From NCBI GenBank assembly GCA_023409535.1, contig JAEYGZ010000048.1, forward strand, positions 310,001-374,000: a DNA stretch of 64,000 nucleotides, in the 5' to 3' direction. Below, piece by piece: positions 63,004 to 64,000 of this stretch. Under the pieces are notes generated by a model. That model saw only the letters and a program-made list of their open reading frames with translations. It was not told the origin of the DNA and did not search any database. Numbering within the stretch: position 1 is the first letter of the stretch; the number at the start of each line of letters is the position of its first letter. Source of the DNA: Bacillota bacterium. Lineage in GTDB: Bacteria; Bacillota; Clostridia; Lachnospirales; Lachnospiraceae. The position numbers and the translations under genes were made by a program.

Positions 63004-64000
63004 ATGATAAAAACTTATGTATTAGATACCAACGTACTAATTCAATCCCCCCTTGCCCTGCTCTCCTTTGAAGACAACAAGGTGGTACTTCCCATTGCGG
63101 TACTGGAAGAACTGGATAAGCTAAAAAATGAAGAAGGAGAAAGAGGGGCCAACGCCAGGCAAACCATACGGTTCTTGGAGCAATTAAGACAAACCGGTAA
63201 TCTCTTTGACGGTGTCGACTTGGAAACCGGCGGAACACTGAAAATTGAATCAAATTTTGTCCAGGTAGAACTCCCCTACGGCTTCAGCCAGGACGTTAAT
63301 GATAATCGAATTTTAAAAATCTGCAAAGGCTTAACGGAAAAAGGGGAAGCCGTTGTGCTTGTTACCAAGGATATTATGGTGCGTTTAAAATCCCAGCGGA
63401 TCGGAATAACCGCCGAGGATTTCACCACCGAACAATCCCCGCTTCTGACAGAACAGTATACCGGCAGAATTGATGTTTTCGCTTCGGATAATGCAATGAA
63501 TGAGTTCAAGAAAAAAGGACTCCTTCCCGATCAGGTATACCAGTATCTTGCAAATGACAGTAAATCCTGTGAGGATGCATCAGAGCATAAACTGGCAATC
63601 CGTCCGGTCCATAATCAATTCTTTATCATTCACTCCGAAACCAATGCAAAGAAAACTTTGCTTGGCCGCTTTGACGGAAAGCATATTGTTCCCCTTAGAA
63701 GTTTAAAGGAGGAACCCTTTGGAGTACAGCCAAAGAATGTCGGCCAGAAATTCTTACAGGAGGCTCTCATGATGGATGCGGACAGTGCTCCTCTGGTAAT
63801 CGTGAAAGGGCCCGCCGGAACCGCCAAAACCTTCTATTCCCTTGCGGTCGGTCTGGATAAAATATTTGATGCGGAGAAGAAATGCTACAGAAAGATATTG
63901 ATCACCAGACCCAATGTTCAGTTTGATGATGACATCGGCTTTTTACCCGGTTCGGAACAGGAAAAGATTGCACCCTATCTAAGGCCGGTTATCGATAATC
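63004..64000 (+). CDS. PIN-domain PhoH-family ATPase (YlaK-like), 3'-truncated by window edge
   Basis: The frame is open to the end of the window (332 residues seen; the family has ~440). Residues 1-145 form a PIN ribonuclease domain: VLDTNVLIQSP with Asp8, EELDKLK and VTKDIMVR supply the acidic pocket. The PhoH ATPase begins near 230, with Walker A GPAGTAKT (about 260) and ILITRPNV. Such PhoH2-type proteins unwind and cut RNA. It starts at ATG six bases after AGGAGG. The terminator of the miniprotein gene separates it from upstream, so its promoter must lie in the few bases between or upstream with readthrough. Confidence 0.9.
   Translation, partial: MIKTYVLDTNVLIQSPLALLSFEDNKVVLPIAVLEELDKLKNEEGERGANARQTIRFLEQLRQTGNLFDGVDLETGGTLKIESNFVQVELPYGFSQDVNDNRILKICKGLTEKGEAVVLVTKDIMVRLKSQRIGITAEDFTTEQSPLLTEQYTGRIDVFASDNAMNEFKKKGLLPDQVYQYLANDSKSCEDASEHKLAIRPVHNQFFIIHSETNAKKTLLGRFDGKHIVPLRSLKEEPFGVQPKNVGQKFLQEALMMDADSAPLVIVKGPAGTAKTFYSLAVGLDKIFDAEKKCYRKILITRPNVQFDDDIGFLPGSEQEKIAPYLRPVIDN

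Noticed and set aside
1..64000. CRISPR array, prophage or integrative element
   Set aside because: No regularly spaced repeats, integrase, phage structural or conjugation genes, or att-like repeats were seen.

Overview
The window looks like chromosomal DNA of an anaerobic, plant-polysaccharide-degrading Firmicute, most likely a Lachnospiraceae member (Clostridium cluster XIVa; inferred, not computed). The reasons are moderate GC, strong GGAGG ribosome binding sites, three sugar ABC importers without their own ATPase gene, YesM/YesN-type two-component regulators, an FprA flavodiiron protein, and a PIN-PhoH protein. I found no rRNA, tRNA, CRISPR array, prophage or intact transposase. Both edges cut genes: an AraM-type glycerol-1-phosphate dehydrogenase on the left and a PhoH-family ATPase on the right.

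Region 1 (1-18.4 kb) is glycan metabolism. A protein resembling a TIM-barrel glycosidase, of a family I cannot name (657-2372), lies divergent from an ArsR-type regulator (2830-3744) that has a well-formed promoter and palindromes. A long minus-strand cluster then reads, in transcription order: GH95 alpha-fucosidase, short histidine kinase, AraC-type response regulator, LplB-like permease with extra N-terminal membrane segments, LplC-like permease, large solute-binding lipoprotein, GH31 alpha-xylosidase, GH3 beta-glucosidase. The enzymes lack signal peptides. The set fits import and cytoplasmic stripping of fucosylated xyloglucan oligosaccharides. Direct repeats of ATTAGGGT abut the importer promoter and are probable sites for the response regulator.

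Region 2 (18.4-37.8 kb) is housekeeping and accessory genes: Nudix hydrolase, thioesterase, DUF2892 protein, an O-antigen-ligase-like membrane protein that appears to start at ATT, YgjP metallopeptidase, NYN-LOTUS protein, HAD phosphatase, P-loop kinase, a DMT transporter with a His-rich tail, aldehyde dehydrogenase, lytic transglycosylase, FprA with a perfect inverted repeat in its leader, MATE pump, methyltransferase-like protein, secreted metallo-beta-lactamase-fold protein, aldo/keto reductase and a radical SAM protein with an acidic tail.

Region 3 (37.9-45 kb) is iron uptake. A Fur-box-controlled siderophore ABC operon (binding protein, two FecCD permeases, ATPase) is divergent from an AraC regulator and a cyclase-family hydrolase; an MFS transporter converges on the cyclase and overlaps it. 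An M50-like protease and a methyltransferase gene broken by an internal deletion follow.

Region 4 (47-62.5 kb) holds two more sugar importers. One (47.2-51 kb) has its permease pair and its binding protein behind two promoters that share a duplicated element of about 77 bp. The other (54.8-60.6 kb) carries a FAD oxidoreductase and a D-2-hydroxyacid dehydrogenase inside the operon, with a GH2 beta-glucuronidase-like gene just upstream, which suggests glycoside or glucuronide catabolism. A diguanylate cyclase and a histidine kinase/NarL-type regulator pair lie between them. The right end has a 45-residue membrane miniprotein gene with its own promoter, ribosome site and terminator, then the PIN-PhoH gene.
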